Assembly (NCBI RefSeq): GCF_014697545.1
Contig: NZ_JACJSA010000001.1
Span: forward strand, 682,001-746,000
Direction of reading: 5' to 3'
Length of the DNA: 64,000 nucleotides
Source of the DNA: Oscillatoria sp. FACHB-1407
Lineage (GTDB): Bacteria; Cyanobacteriota; Cyanobacteriia; Elainellales; Elainellaceae
Below, piece by piece: positions 27,121-35,998 of the stretch (positions are counted from its first letter, which is position 1; each line of letters opens with the position of its first letter). A program made the translations under genes and the position numbers. The notes below the pieces were generated by a model that saw nothing but the letters and a program-made list of their open reading frames with translations, was not told the DNA's origin and did not search any database.

Positions 27121-29148
27121 TTATTTTTTGGACTTGAGGGGGGCGCGTCCGTTGTAAGGAGTGTCATCAGAAATACGAGAGGGTAGGCGGGGAGCCACGC
27201 CCACCGTATCAGAACTGGAGCGAGCGATCGGTAAGGTGAAATGGAACTGACTACCGCGATCGCGCCCATCCGACTCTGCCCAAATCTGCCCCCCCAATCC
27301 CACGACGATCTGGCGACAGATTGCCAACCCCAGCCCTGTTCCACCCGTCGTGCGGCGCAGTGCTCCTTCTTCCTGGTAGAAGCGATCGAACACCGTCTCC
27401 AAGCGATTCGGTTCAATGCCGCGTCCTGTATCAGCGATCGTGACTTCCATCATGCGGCTGCTATTTAAATTGGTCAGGTTCGCATCGATCGTCACTCGTC
27501 CCTGCGGCTCTGTAAACTTGCAAGCATTGTCCAGCAATCGAGATAACACTTCGACCAACCATTCCCCGTCTGCCTCGACCAACGGCAAATCAAGCGACAC
27601 TTGAGAGGTCACCTGGGGCAACGGGGTATCAGAGCGGCGAGCTTGTAAACTACTCAATGCTAGTTCGACACACTCATCCAGGGATAAGGGTTCCACGTGC
27701 CACTCGACCCGACCACTTTCCAATCGCGAAAGGGTCAGGAAGTCGCGGATTAGCGTCCGCATTCGCTCAGCATCGGCTAAAGCGGTACTCAGCATGACCT
27801 GACGCAACTCCGGAGACATATCAGGCTCGCTGGCGAGGCTTTCGAGGCAGACCTGAATGGTTGACAGTGGCGTCCGCAGTTCATGCCCAGTGATGGCGAT
27901 CAAATTGCTGCGAGTCCGTTCCAGGGCTTCGAGTTGCTGATTGAGATCCTCCAGATTGGCGTAAGCCTCGGCTTGAATCACCGCAACCCCCAACTGAGTG
28001 GCGATCGCATCCACCATCCCAATTTCGTCATCTGACCAGGGGTGGGCCGTTGCCTGACAGTGATGTAGCTCGACCATCCCCAGCAATCGCCCCTGATAAA
28101 CCACAGGCACCATCAACCAGGAACGAATCTGCCCTTGTTCGATCACGCCCTTAAGGGCAGTCAAATCAAAGCGTTTTTCGGTATCAGTGTTAGAGATGGC
28201 AATCGGTTCCTGCGATTGCACCACGCTTTGAAATAGAGGATTATTTTGCAACGACCAGGATTGCCCCTGAAGTGAAGCGATCGCGCTACTTTTTCGCGAC
28301 TCGTAGGTAATCGTGGTGCTGCTATCGGTGGCTTTGCAGCGATAGAGAATGCAGCGGCATACCTGCATGGCTTGCCCTAGCTCTTGCACGGCTACCTTAA
28401 AGATTTCCTCTGGGTTGAGCGATCGCCGAATGGCAGCGGTGATCGAGTTGACCAATCGTTCTTTGCGTTCCTTAGCGGCGATCGAACGGTAGGCTTTGAG
28501 GAGTTTGTATTGTCCCGCCTGGAGATGGGTTACCAACCGTTGAGCAAACGGGTCAGGATCAATCTCCTGCTTCTGAGAAGGGATGGTTGTTAAAAATTCT
28601 GCCTTCGCCTGCTCGATTTTATCCGCCAGATCCGGTCGATAGAGCAAGATTCGATCTAACAGCAATTCTGCCGCTCGACAACTGACCTGTCGGTCAAACG
28701 TCCAGATGCCTTCAAAGCGACGAGTCTGATCCATTCCCATCGGCTCAGATTCCGTCTCTTTAGCCGTTTTGAGCCGTTCCCGACAGATCAGACAAGTAGC
28801 ATATTGTTTACCCAGAACGACCAAATGCCACTCCTGGCTGAGTTGATCACCCGGCTCAAAAGCGATCGTCTCATAGTGGTCTGAGCCATTCATAAAGCTG
28901 GTTTCCGGAGCCGCCAGGACGTAGACCTGGGAGGTTAGCTCCGAAATTCGCAGGTAACGATGTGCCTCCTGGCGATAAAACCGCTCTCGTTGAAAGCTGG
29001 CAATCACCAGGGGCTGTTCGCCAACCGCCAAAACTTGATCTTCCATGGCGTGAGACAACGCCGTTAAGGAAGATTTGAAGTAAAGCTGAGGTCGCAAATG
29101 AGGCAGGCTTTGCAGTAGCTCTTCCAGGATGGAAGTGGAAATGCTCAT
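27121..29148 (-). CDS. DICT-GAF sensor histidine kinase
   Basis: 675 residues, no membrane segment. Residues 1-200 match the cyanobacterial DICT sensory domain ('LPHLRPQLYFKSSLTALSHA', 'QVSCRAAELLLDRILLYRP'). A GAF domain spans about 235-390. A HisKA domain carries the phospho-acceptor in 'ITGHELRTPLSTIQ' (near 420) and the HATPase has 'LLDNACKFTE', 'IADTGRGIEP' and 'GGTGLGLAICRQIVVG'. It would phosphorylate a response regulator on an unknown cytoplasmic signal. No regulator gene is adjacent, so it is an orphan kinase. Confidence 0.9.
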   Translation of the reverse strand: MSISTSILEELLQSLPHLRPQLYFKSSLTALSHAMEDQVLAVGEQPLVIASFQRERFYRQEAHRYLRISELTSQVYVLAAPETSFMNGSDHYETIAFEPGDQLSQEWHLVVLGKQYATCLICRERLKTAKETESEPMGMDQTRRFEGIWTFDRQVSCRAAELLLDRILLYRPDLADKIEQAKAEFLTTIPSQKQEIDPDPFAQRLVTHLQAGQYKLLKAYRSIAAKERKERLVNSITAAIRRSLNPEEIFKVAVQELGQAMQVCRCILYRCKATDSSTTITYESRKSSAIASLQGQSWSLQNNPLFQSVVQSQEPIAISNTDTEKRFDLTALKGVIEQGQIRSWLMVPVVYQGRLLGMVELHHCQATAHPWSDDEIGMVDAIATQLGVAVIQAEAYANLEDLNQQLEALERTRSNLIAITGHELRTPLSTIQVCLESLASEPDMSPELRQVMLSTALADAERMRTLIRDFLTLSRLESGRVEWHVEPLSLDECVELALSSLQARRSDTPLPQVTSQVSLDLPLVEADGEWLVEVLSRLLDNACKFTEPQGRVTIDANLTNLNSSRMMEVTIADTGRGIEPNRLETVFDRFYQEEGALRRTTGGTGLGLAICRQIVVGLGGQIWAESDGRDRGSQFHFTLPIARSSSDTVGVAPRLPSRISDDTPYNGRAPLKSKK

Positions 29149-29309
29149 TCGACCTCAATTCCTTTTGGCGTGAAGTGACTCGTCACAAACGTTAGCAATC
29201 GTCTCACCGAACTTGCTGAAGTGCTCTCTAGTCCACTATATATTTTCTGCCAAAAGGGGAGGGTTGAGGCAACACTACTTCAGAGATGCTGCATTTTATG
29301 GCTAAAAGA

Positions 29310-30947
29310 TTACGAAATTGAAACAGTTTCAGACGTTTTAGGGTGGAGGAGAGGTTTACCTTCGCAATAGTCGGGCACCGGAGCATTTAACAGCGTCAGG
29401 ATGGTAGGAGCCAGATCGGTCAGATGACCCTGCTGCGCTAGACCTGCATTTGCCTCAATGCCGGGTCCTTTTGCCATGAGGAAGCCGACAGGTTTGTGTC
29501 CGCCCGTGTTGCAGTAAGGCACCGGACCGATACGTCCAAATTCAGGGCTATCCACCACATCAATGGGGCGATCGCGCCATTCCACAATCAGATCGGCAAC
29601 GGGCAAGCCAGGTTCAGAGTCCATCGCTGTCTGACGAGTGCGGACGACGCGCACTACCATCGGTTCACCCGTACGGGCATCCTTGAGCTGATAGAGCTTT
29701 TGTGTCAGGTCTTCACAGAGCGCGTCATACTCAGCCGGATCGACAATGCCATGAGCTTCCCGTCCTTTAACGTTGATCCGCACATGCCCATCCGAGAAAT
29801 TGGGCAGCGCGAACGCCTTCATCTTTGACCAGAGTGGGCGATACCACAGCGTTGGTTGCCAGAACAGCGAGGGATATTGTTTGAGCAGTTGATAGGGGGA
29901 AATCAGGCTGGGGGCATTAGACTTCCACACCTGGTCGAATTTGTCCTGATACTTACCGGGCAACCATTGTCGAATGAATCGCTTCAATGGATTGCGATCG
30001 TAGCGACGTTGCCACACCTCACCTGCCCAGCTTTGTCGCTTGGGGTTGCTGACCGGGGGAGGAGGTGGTGTGCCTGCGTTTCCTTTCATCAAGGCAAATT
30101 GCCCAGGAAAGCTGTAGCGGTAGAGAAACTCTGGCAAAAAGACCATTGTAGGAATATCAGTGGAGTTTGCCCCCATCCCATCAACCGAGAAGACCAAAAC
30201 GTAAGCATCTTCTGGAGCTTGAGCCGCAATTTCCCCAACGGCGTGATCGATCGCCTCATAGACTTCCAACAGTGGATCACCTTCAAACACATCTTTGGGG
30301 CGATAGGGATGGAGCGGGTGGTCGGGCTGGCTAATGTACCAGAAGTCGTGGCTGGCATAGTGTGCTTCATCAATCACCGTGAGAAACAGATCCCACTGAT
30401 CCTGCTTCATCATGTCGCGGCACATCTCAAGCTGACGTTTGATGCCTGCATGAACCGTCTTGTGCAAATACCGCAGGTTATTCTTATCCCAAAAACAACC
30501 GTACTCCTTGTAAATGGGTAGCTTACCGTATTGCTGATAAAGCTGTTCCAACAACTCTGGGGGGCGAGAGCGACGTACCCCCACCTGAGGTCCATTGACC
30601 TGCTCAGACATGGGAATTTGGGGAGTTCTCAAAACAGCTACTTTGTATGCTTCCCCCAGCGCATAAAAAGGTGGATGGCGATCGAAGTCGTAGACCCCCT
30701 CTTCGCCTACATCATAGGTGGTTTGATTAAAGGCTAATCGTCCCCAATACCCAGTTTTTTGAGGAGAGCAACCCGTCAAAAACGTCGTCCATTGCATTTC
30801 TTCGGGCGTGCTGCCGTAGGTCAATTGCCCATATGTCCCCTGCGATCGCAGCGCGTTCAAATTCTTAAGATGTCCCTGAGCCATCCAGCTTTCTAGCAAC
30901 TCTGGGTGAACGGTGTCGATTCCAATGGCGATAACAGGACGCTTCAT
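29310..30947 (-). CDS. Alkaline phosphatase superfamily phosphodiesterase/phosphatase
   Basis: 545 residues from ATG 30947, six bases after GGAGG (30954-30958). It matches the type I phosphodiesterase/nucleotide pyrophosphatase branch: 'GIDTVHPELLESWMAQG' (metal Asp), 'MQWTTFLTGCSPQKTGYWG' (candidate Thr nucleophile), 'VIDEAHYASHDFW', 'VFSVDGMGANSTD' and 'CNTGGHKPVGFLMAKG'. No signal peptide is visible, so it is probably cytoplasmic. The substrate is not known; relatives cleave phosphodiesters or phosphonates. Divergent spacers flank it. Confidence 0.83.
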   Translation of the reverse strand: MKRPVIAIGIDTVHPELLESWMAQGHLKNLNALRSQGTYGQLTYGSTPEEMQWTTFLTGCSPQKTGYWGRLAFNQTTYDVGEEGVYDFDRHPPFYALGEAYKVAVLRTPQIPMSEQVNGPQVGVRRSRPPELLEQLYQQYGKLPIYKEYGCFWDKNNLRYLHKTVHAGIKRQLEMCRDMMKQDQWDLFLTVIDEAHYASHDFWYISQPDHPLHPYRPKDVFEGDPLLEVYEAIDHAVGEIAAQAPEDAYVLVFSVDGMGANSTDIPTMVFLPEFLYRYSFPGQFALMKGNAGTPPPPPVSNPKRQSWAGEVWQRRYDRNPLKRFIRQWLPGKYQDKFDQVWKSNAPSLISPYQLLKQYPSLFWQPTLWYRPLWSKMKAFALPNFSDGHVRINVKGREAHGIVDPAEYDALCEDLTQKLYQLKDARTGEPMVVRVVRTRQTAMDSEPGLPVADLIVEWRDRPIDVVDSPEFGRIGPVPYCNTGGHKPVGFLMAKGPGIEANAGLAQQGHLTDLAPTILTLLNAPVPDYCEGKPLLHPKTSETVSIS

Positions 30948-31278
30948 GCATTTCCTCCGGGGAGTCAAACCTGGTTAAGATGGTTGCCTTTAATGTATAT
31001 ACTGCACCTTTTCGATGGTAGAGATCCCGATCCAATTCGGCTATTACCTCAAATCATCTTCATCGGTTCTTTTTAGAGAACCCATCTTCAGAATAACTGC
31101 ATGAAGTTTCCGTGAAATCTTGACCAGAGTGCGTAGGATAAGAACGTCAGGGTTTTCGCGGATGGAATGGGTTTGATATACCAGAGGAGTGGATCGGGAT
31201 TACCTCCCATGACCACTTCCAGGAAATTCAATGGTTCAATGCTATTTCCAAACCTTATCTGGGAATATCAACACTAAA
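30948..31278. other. Spacer upstream of repeat B copy 2
   Basis: This 331-bp stretch holds the phosphatase promoter region. A short fragment at about 31234-31262 (TATTTCCAAACCTTATCTGGGA) matches one edge of repeat family C, directly next to repeat family B. No gene is seen. Confidence 0.45.
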
Positions 31279-31456
31279 ATAGCGTCAGTTCGGTTTAAGA
31301 GCCCGGCGAATGAATTCGCGGCTACTAAAGCGAAGTCCGCCGACGCGGACTCCGGAAAATGCAGGATTTGACGAACCGACGCAGGTCGGTCTTGCCCCGA
31401 TAGCGGCGGTTTTAACCGCCGAAATCCTGATCCCGAATTCACGTTAAATAGCGTTA
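31279..31456. repeat. Repeat family B copy 2
   Basis: The best preserved copy of this spacer repeat. It contains GGCGAATGAATTCGCGGCTA, several small GC-rich hairpins (GTCCGCCGACGCGGAC) and the 16-base palindrome GGCGGTTTTAACCGCC at 31405-31420. AATAGCGT near the left edge is repeated as AATAGCGT at the right edge, possibly the ends of the unit. Other copies lie at about 4432-4569 and, inverted, 54253-54421. Confidence 0.8.
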
Positions 31457-31484
31457 CGATTGGCAAGGGCAGTGTGACTGGCGC

Positions 31485-31490
31485 AGGAGG
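31485..31490 (+). promoter_or_regulatory. Ribosome binding site of the glycosyltransferase gene
   Basis: AGGAGG ends nine bases before ATG 31500. A nearer ATG at 31493 is out of frame and soon closes. Confidence 0.6.
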
Positions 31491-31499
31491 AAATGCTGG

Positions 31500-32474
31500 A
31501 TGTCTGAGTGGAAGCTAAATACACCCGTCGCGATGCTGATCTTTAAGCGTCCCCAAACGACGGAAAAGGTGTTTGAAGCCGTCCGGCAAGCCAAGCCCCC
31601 CAAGTTACTTGTTGTCAGCAATACCCTGAGTAAAACCCCCGATGAGCCGCTCGAAGAAAAGTGTGCCGCGACCCGTGCCATTATCGAGCGCGTGGATTGG
31701 GATTGTGAGGTGCTGAAGAACTACGCTGACACCTACATGGGTTGCAAGCAGCGGATTTATAGCGGCTTAGATTGGGTGTTTCAACAGGTCGATCGCGCCA
31801 TTGTCTTAGAGGATGACTGTATCCCCCACCCCACTTTCTGGCGGTTTTGTGATGAGTTGCTCGATCGCTACCAGGACGACGATCGCATCGCCGCTATCAC
31901 CGGAGACAACTTCCAACTGGGGCGCAGACGCACCCCCGACAGCTATTACTTCTCTCGCTACACCCATTTCTGGGGATGGGCAACCTGGCGACGCGCCTGG
32001 AAAAACTACGATGTCAACATGAGTCGCTGGACTGAACTGCGCGATCAGGGTTGGCTGGAGCAGTATCTGGGCGAACCGGAAGCCGCTGAGTGGTGGAAGG
32101 ACACCTTCCAGCGAACCTACGATGAAAAGGTCGATACCTGGGATTGGCAGTGGATTCTCTCGTGCTGGGTGAATAACGGCTTGACAATCGTTCCCAACGT
32201 CAATCTGGTGTCTAACATTGGCTTCAATGCCGGGGCAACCCACACGGGAGATGCTAGCGATTGGCGAGCCAATATGGAGACGCAGGCGATCCAGTTTCCC
32301 CTGAAACACCCGACTACCGTAACTCGTCATGCGGAAGCCGATCGCTTTGAGCAGCACGAATACTACAACTTCTTGACTAACCAACGGAAGCTGGAATATC
32401 GGCTGAAACGACGGTTTCGAGTGGCAAAACGGGCATTACAAGACCAGCTTAAATCAGTCTTTGCAACTCACTAA
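31500..32474 (+). CDS. GT-A fold glycosyltransferase (HlpA-like/GNT-I related)
   Basis: 324 residues. The N-terminal 'TPVAMLIFKRPQTTEKVFEA' strand-helix and the 'IVLEDDCIPHPTFWRFC' motif (an Asp-Asp pair that would bind metal and sugar nucleotide) mark a GT-A glycosyltransferase. 'SRYTHFWGWATWRRAWKNYD' is a well conserved block of the bacterial HlpA-like group, related to eukaryotic N-acetylglucosaminyltransferase I. No membrane segment, so it acts in the cytoplasm. Acceptor and sugar are unknown; no polysaccharide cluster is adjacent. Confidence 0.8.
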   Translation: MSEWKLNTPVAMLIFKRPQTTEKVFEAVRQAKPPKLLVVSNTLSKTPDEPLEEKCAATRAIIERVDWDCEVLKNYADTYMGCKQRIYSGLDWVFQQVDRAIVLEDDCIPHPTFWRFCDELLDRYQDDDRIAAITGDNFQLGRRRTPDSYYFSRYTHFWGWATWRRAWKNYDVNMSRWTELRDQGWLEQYLGEPEAAEWWKDTFQRTYDEKVDTWDWQWILSCWVNNGLTIVPNVNLVSNIGFNAGATHTGDASDWRANMETQAIQFPLKHPTTVTRHAEADRFEQHEYYNFLTNQRKLEYRLKRRFRVAKRALQDQLKSVFATH

Positions 32475-32489
32475 CGTTCAGATTCCCGA

Positions 32490-32519
32490 AATCTTGAAGA
32501 TTCCGAGAATCTCAAGATT
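32490..32519 (+). terminator. Hairpin after the glycosyltransferase gene
   Basis: AATCTTGAAGATTC (32490-32503) pairs with GAATCTCAAGATT (32507-32519) with one bulged base and a three-base loop, 16 bases after the stop. No T tract follows, so function as a terminator is uncertain. Confidence 0.4.
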
Positions 32520-32585
32520 GCAGTATAGTACAGGTGACCTATGCTATTTTTACGGCACTATAGGGAAAGATTCATCTGAGCTATC

Positions 32586-34184
32586 ATGACTACCGCCGTG
32601 TTGCCCCCTTCTCACTTTCAATCTCTAGAACAAGCCCTCCAGCATTTCTTTGGGTACGATCGCTTCCGTCAGGGGCAACAAGAGGTGATCGAAGCGGCTT
32701 TAGAGAACCAGGATTTGCTGGTGGTGATGCCGACAGGACGGGGCAAGTCCCTTTGCTTCCAGTTACCTGCCCTGTTGAAACCGGGGATCACAGTCGTCGT
32801 CTCTCCCCTGATCGCGTTGATGCAGGATCAGGTGGAAGCTCTGCAAGCCAGAGGGATCGGCGCAACCTTCTTAAATAGCAGCCTCAAGGTAGCGGAGGTA
32901 CGTCAACGCGAAGCGGCTATTCTCAAGGGGCAGATCAAGCTCCTGTATGTGGCTCCAGAACGGTTGATGGCAGAGAGGTTTCAGCCATTTTTAGAGCGCA
33001 TTCATGCGGAAATTGGCATCGCTACGTTTGCGATTGATGAGGCACATTGTCTGTCGGAATGGGGACACGACTTTCGCCCGGAATACCGCCAATTGAAAGA
33101 GTTACGGCGACGTTATCCCGATGTGCCGTTTTTGGCGTTAACGGCTACTGCCACCGAGCGGGTACGACAGGATATTATTCATCAACTCCAGTTGCGATCG
33201 CCCGTCGTTCACGTTGCCAGTTTCAACCGCCAAAACCTCTACTACGAAGTTCGCCCCAAACACCGCTACGCCTACAAAGACCTGCTGAAGCTGATTTGCC
33301 AGAGTGAGGGAGCAGGTATTGTCTATTGCCTCAGCCGCAAAAAAGTGGATGAGATCACCTATCGTTTGCAGGAAGATGGGGTTGAAGCGTTGCCCTATCA
33401 CGCTGGGTTGAGCGATGCCGAGCGCACCCTGAACCAGACTCGCTTTATTCAGGGTGAGGTGCGGGTGATGGTGGCGACGATCGCCTTTGGTATGGGCATC
33501 GACAAACCTGATATCCGCTTTGTCATTCACTTTGATCTGCCCCGCAACATGGAGGGCTATTACCAGGAGTGCGGGCGAGCAGGACGGGACGGACAATCCA
33601 GTGCTTGCACCCTGTTTTTTAGCTATGGCGATATCAAAACTATCGAGTACCTGATTGCTCAAAAAGTTCACCCAATCACAGGTGACCCACTACAGGAAGA
33701 ACAGCAGATTGCCCGTCAACAACTGCGCCAGGTGCTCGATTATGCCGAAGGACTGGACTGCCGTCGCATCATTCAACTGGGCTACTTTGGTGAGCGGTTT
33801 GAAGGACACTGTGGCAACTGCGATAACTGCCTCAACCCCAAACCTGTAGAGGATTGGACGATTGAGGCACAAAAGTTTCTCTCCTGTGTTGCCCGCTGTG
33901 AGCAACGGTTTGGCATGAAGTACATCATTGATGTGCTGCGGGGGTCAAAAGACCAGCGCATCTTCAAGAATGGGCATCATCGCCTTTCGACCTACGGCAT
34001 TGGTCGCGACCAAAGTACGGAGGAATGGCGCATCCTGGGGCGATCGCTCCTGCATCAAGGGTTCCTGGAGGAAACCGATGACGGTTACTCTGTGCTCAAA
34101 CTCAACGCCGAAAGCTGGCAAATCATGCGAAAACAGCGATCGGTCTACGTGGCGATGCCAACTCTAGTCGGTCGGGATGATTAA
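32586..34184 (+). CDS. recQ: ATP-dependent DNA helicase RecQ, short form
   Basis: 532 residues. Helicase motifs are motif 0 'FGYDRFRQGQQEVIEAAL', Walker A 'MPTGRGKSLCFQLPAL', Walker B 'AIDEAHCLSEWGHDFRPEY' and motif VI 'YYQECGRAGRDGQ'. The zinc-binding region has the four cysteines (CRRIIQLGYF, CGNCDNC), followed by a winged-helix part. The C-terminal HRDC domain of E. coli RecQ is absent. It unwinds DNA 3' to 5' in repair and recombination. Its TAA overlaps the stop of the convergent cupin gene. Confidence 0.94.
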   Translation: MTTAVLPPSHFQSLEQALQHFFGYDRFRQGQQEVIEAALENQDLLVVMPTGRGKSLCFQLPALLKPGITVVVSPLIALMQDQVEALQARGIGATFLNSSLKVAEVRQREAAILKGQIKLLYVAPERLMAERFQPFLERIHAEIGIATFAIDEAHCLSEWGHDFRPEYRQLKELRRRYPDVPFLALTATATERVRQDIIHQLQLRSPVVHVASFNRQNLYYEVRPKHRYAYKDLLKLICQSEGAGIVYCLSRKKVDEITYRLQEDGVEALPYHAGLSDAERTLNQTRFIQGEVRVMVATIAFGMGIDKPDIRFVIHFDLPRNMEGYYQECGRAGRDGQSSACTLFFSYGDIKTIEYLIAQKVHPITGDPLQEEQQIARQQLRQVLDYAEGLDCRRIIQLGYFGERFEGHCGNCDNCLNPKPVEDWTIEAQKFLSCVARCEQRFGMKYIIDVLRGSKDQRIFKNGHHRLSTYGIGRDQSTEEWRILGRSLLHQGFLEETDDGYSVLKLNAESWQIMRKQRSVYVAMPTLVGRDD

Positions 34185-34468
34185 TCAAAGCAATAGTGCT
34201 TTTTGACGGGCTGAAGAATATTCCAGGTGCAACTCATCCCCGATGGAAAGGTAACTAAATCGCCCTTGCCCATTCGCACAGGTTCTCCACCTTGCGGAGT
34301 GACAATGACATCGCCTTCCAGAAAGTAACAGGTTTCCTGAGCGTCATACGACCAGGGGAACTCGGATACCTCTTTTGTCCAGATTGACCACTGCTTCACA
34401 CCCAACTCTGCCAAGCGTTCTGGAGTGGGTTCACGCTCAATTTGAATAGTCAATGGTTGAACCTGCAT
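34181..34468 (-). CDS. Cupin-domain protein (DUF861 type)
   Basis: 95 residues forming one small beta barrel. The double cupin signature is reduced: 'FPWSYDAQETCYFLEGDVIV' for motif 1 and 'GDLVTFPSGMSCTWNIL' for motif 2. The histidine pair usual in metal-binding cupins is not present in motif 1, as in many DUF861 members. The short form is common in cyanobacteria and plants; function is unknown. Its stop shares the palindrome TTAA with the recQ stop. Confidence 0.83.
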   Translation of the reverse strand: MQVQPLTIQIEREPTPERLAELGVKQWSIWTKEVSEFPWSYDAQETCYFLEGDVIVTPQGGEPVRMGKGDLVTFPSGMSCTWNILQPVKKHYCFD

Positions 34469-34542
34469 TTGAAAGCTCTCCTGACGTGTGCGGTTTTAAT
34501 GCTCCCATCTAGATTACCTGGAAACGTTGCTGTCAGGGCAGT

Positions 34543-35421
34543 TCACGAAATACCCTTACCGATTGAGGGAAGCATAGCCGCAAACAGAGCCGAATAATCA
34601 CTCTCGGCTAAGCCTGCATCACAGGCTGATTCTAGAATCTGACGGACTCCCTCCAGGCTATCGACTCGTAACTGGGATGCGATCGCCTCCTCTAAAAATA
34701 ACCGTGTGTCCTTCAACAAATGCTTAGTCGGGAAGTTGGGATTGGCAAAATTGCCTTCGATCATGCGCTGCAATTTCTTGTCAAACGTAGGCGCATAGAG
34801 CGCACTTTGCCGCAGGATCTGCATGAAGGTTTCCACCTCAACCCCCTGCTGTTGCACAAACCCCAGACTCAAAGCGAACCCAGTCGTGAGGGAGCTAATC
34901 AACTGGTTCAGGGCAAGTTTTAGAGCGGCAGCGGAACCGACCTCACCAATCAAACGGGGTTGTTCACCAAAGTTTTGAAAGAGGGGTAACCATTTCTGAA
35001 ATTGAGCTTCAGACGCGCCCACCATCACCAGCAATTTGCCTGACTCCACTTCGGGAATGCTGCCCAATACCGGAGCCTCCAGATAATCTCCACCCTGAGC
35101 CGCGATCGCCTGTTGTAGTTCTCGGCTCTGGCTAGGGGCGATCGTTCCCATCTGAATCACGGTGCGGTTTGTGAGGTGCGATCGCGTCTCATCCGATAAC
35201 AACACCTGCTGAATTGCCGGAGCATCACTCAGCATGAGAATTACAGCTTCACAGCGTTGCAACACCTCTGCTGGAGTATCGGCAACTTCAGCCCCCGCAG
35301 CCTTGAGGGGATCTAGCTTCGCGGTTGTGCGATTGTAGGCAATGACCCGATTTCCGGTATGTAGCAACCGCTTCGCCATTGGCAACCCCATCAATCCAAT
35401 GCCAATCAATCCAATATCCAC
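34543..35421 (-). CDS. NAD(P)-dependent beta-hydroxyacid dehydrogenase family protein
   Basis: 292 residues from GTG 35421, which has GGGGG eight bases ahead; a TTG five codons upstream is an alternative. The Rossmann motif 'IGLIGIGLMGLPMAKRLL' starts the protein. 'GTIAPSQSRELQQ' and 'YLEAPVLGSIPEVESGKLLV' are substrate-site blocks of the 3-hydroxyisobutyrate dehydrogenase family, and the catalytic lysine is in 'ALKLALNQLISS'. Members reduce or oxidise small hydroxy acids such as glyoxylate/glycolate or succinic semialdehyde. The precise substrate is not evident. Confidence 0.87.
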   Translation of the reverse strand: MDIGLIGIGLMGLPMAKRLLHTGNRVIAYNRTTAKLDPLKAAGAEVADTPAEVLQRCEAVILMLSDAPAIQQVLLSDETRSHLTNRTVIQMGTIAPSQSRELQQAIAAQGGDYLEAPVLGSIPEVESGKLLVMVGASEAQFQKWLPLFQNFGEQPRLIGEVGSAAALKLALNQLISSLTTGFALSLGFVQQQGVEVETFMQILRQSALYAPTFDKKLQRMIEGNFANPNFPTKHLLKDTRLFLEEAIASQLRVDSLEGVRQILESACDAGLAESDYSALFAAMLPSIGKGIS

Positions 35422-35577
35422 GCAATCTGCCCCCAACTGATGTAAATCCAGTCTCTTTAATTCAAGCGTATTCGAGTTCTACCTTTTGATTTTTTTCACC
35501 ATGCACTCTAGATAGAGCAAAGCAAGCGATCGCCTTCACTAGGATAAGGGCATGAAGTTCGTTAAGGAATGTGAATT

Positions 35578-35799
35578 ATGGCTGCACCTACGCCAACTGA
35601 AACTCGCCCTTCTACTGACCTGCCTCCTGTTGCACGGGAATACAACGGAGTCGATCGCAACGCTTTTCTCTTTGGCTGGAATCCTCAAGCTGAATTGTGG
35701 AACGGTCGCATAGCAATGATCGGTTTCCTGGCTTATCTGCTGTGGGATCTCGGTGGATTCAGCGTATTGCGCGATGTTCTTCATCTACTACCTTACTAA
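35578..35799 (+). CDS. hli: High-light-inducible (chlorophyll a/b-binding-like) protein
   Basis: 73 residues with one membrane helix. The chlorophyll-binding core 'AELWNGRIAMIGFLAYLLW' has the conserved Glu, Asn and Arg. The N-terminal 45 residues are hydrophilic and proline-rich. Such one-helix proteins bind chlorophyll and carotenoid, dimerise in the thylakoid and protect photosystem II assembly under strong light. No clear RpaB-type (HLR1) box was found upstream. Ycf35 follows on the same strand after 199 bases. Confidence 0.92.
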   Translation: MAAPTPTETRPSTDLPPVAREYNGVDRNAFLFGWNPQAELWNGRIAMIGFLAYLLWDLGGFSVLRDVLHLLPY

Positions 35800-35876
35800 C
35801 AGTCACTCATCTTCAAGACAATCACTCACCTTAAAGATTGTCTGACTCTCTAATAGCAACTCAACCACTTAAAAAC

Positions 35877-35938
35877 TAGCGTTGCTGAATCGGGGTGTGA
35901 ACGCTGTATTCACATTCAACCTCATATCAGCAACGCTA
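35877..35938. promoter_or_regulatory. Nested inverted repeat in the ycf35 leader
   Basis: TAGCGTTGCTGA (35877-35888) is exactly complementary to TCAGCAACGCTA (35927-35938), and inside the loop TGTGAA (35896-35901) pairs with TTCACA (35909-35914). Runs of A flank the outer stem on both sides (35871-35875, 35938-35944). On the minus strand the stem is followed by GTTTTT, so it may end an antisense transcript; on the plus strand it would fold in the ycf35 leader. Confidence 0.5.
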
Positions 35939-35998
35939 AAAAAACATTTGGATTTCTGCTTCACACACTTTTACTTAGGGAAATTAAGGGTAATTAAC

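Noticed and set aside
29856-30521. 221-codon plus-strand frame
   Set aside because: Antisense to the alkaline-phosphatase-superfamily gene with all its metal motifs.
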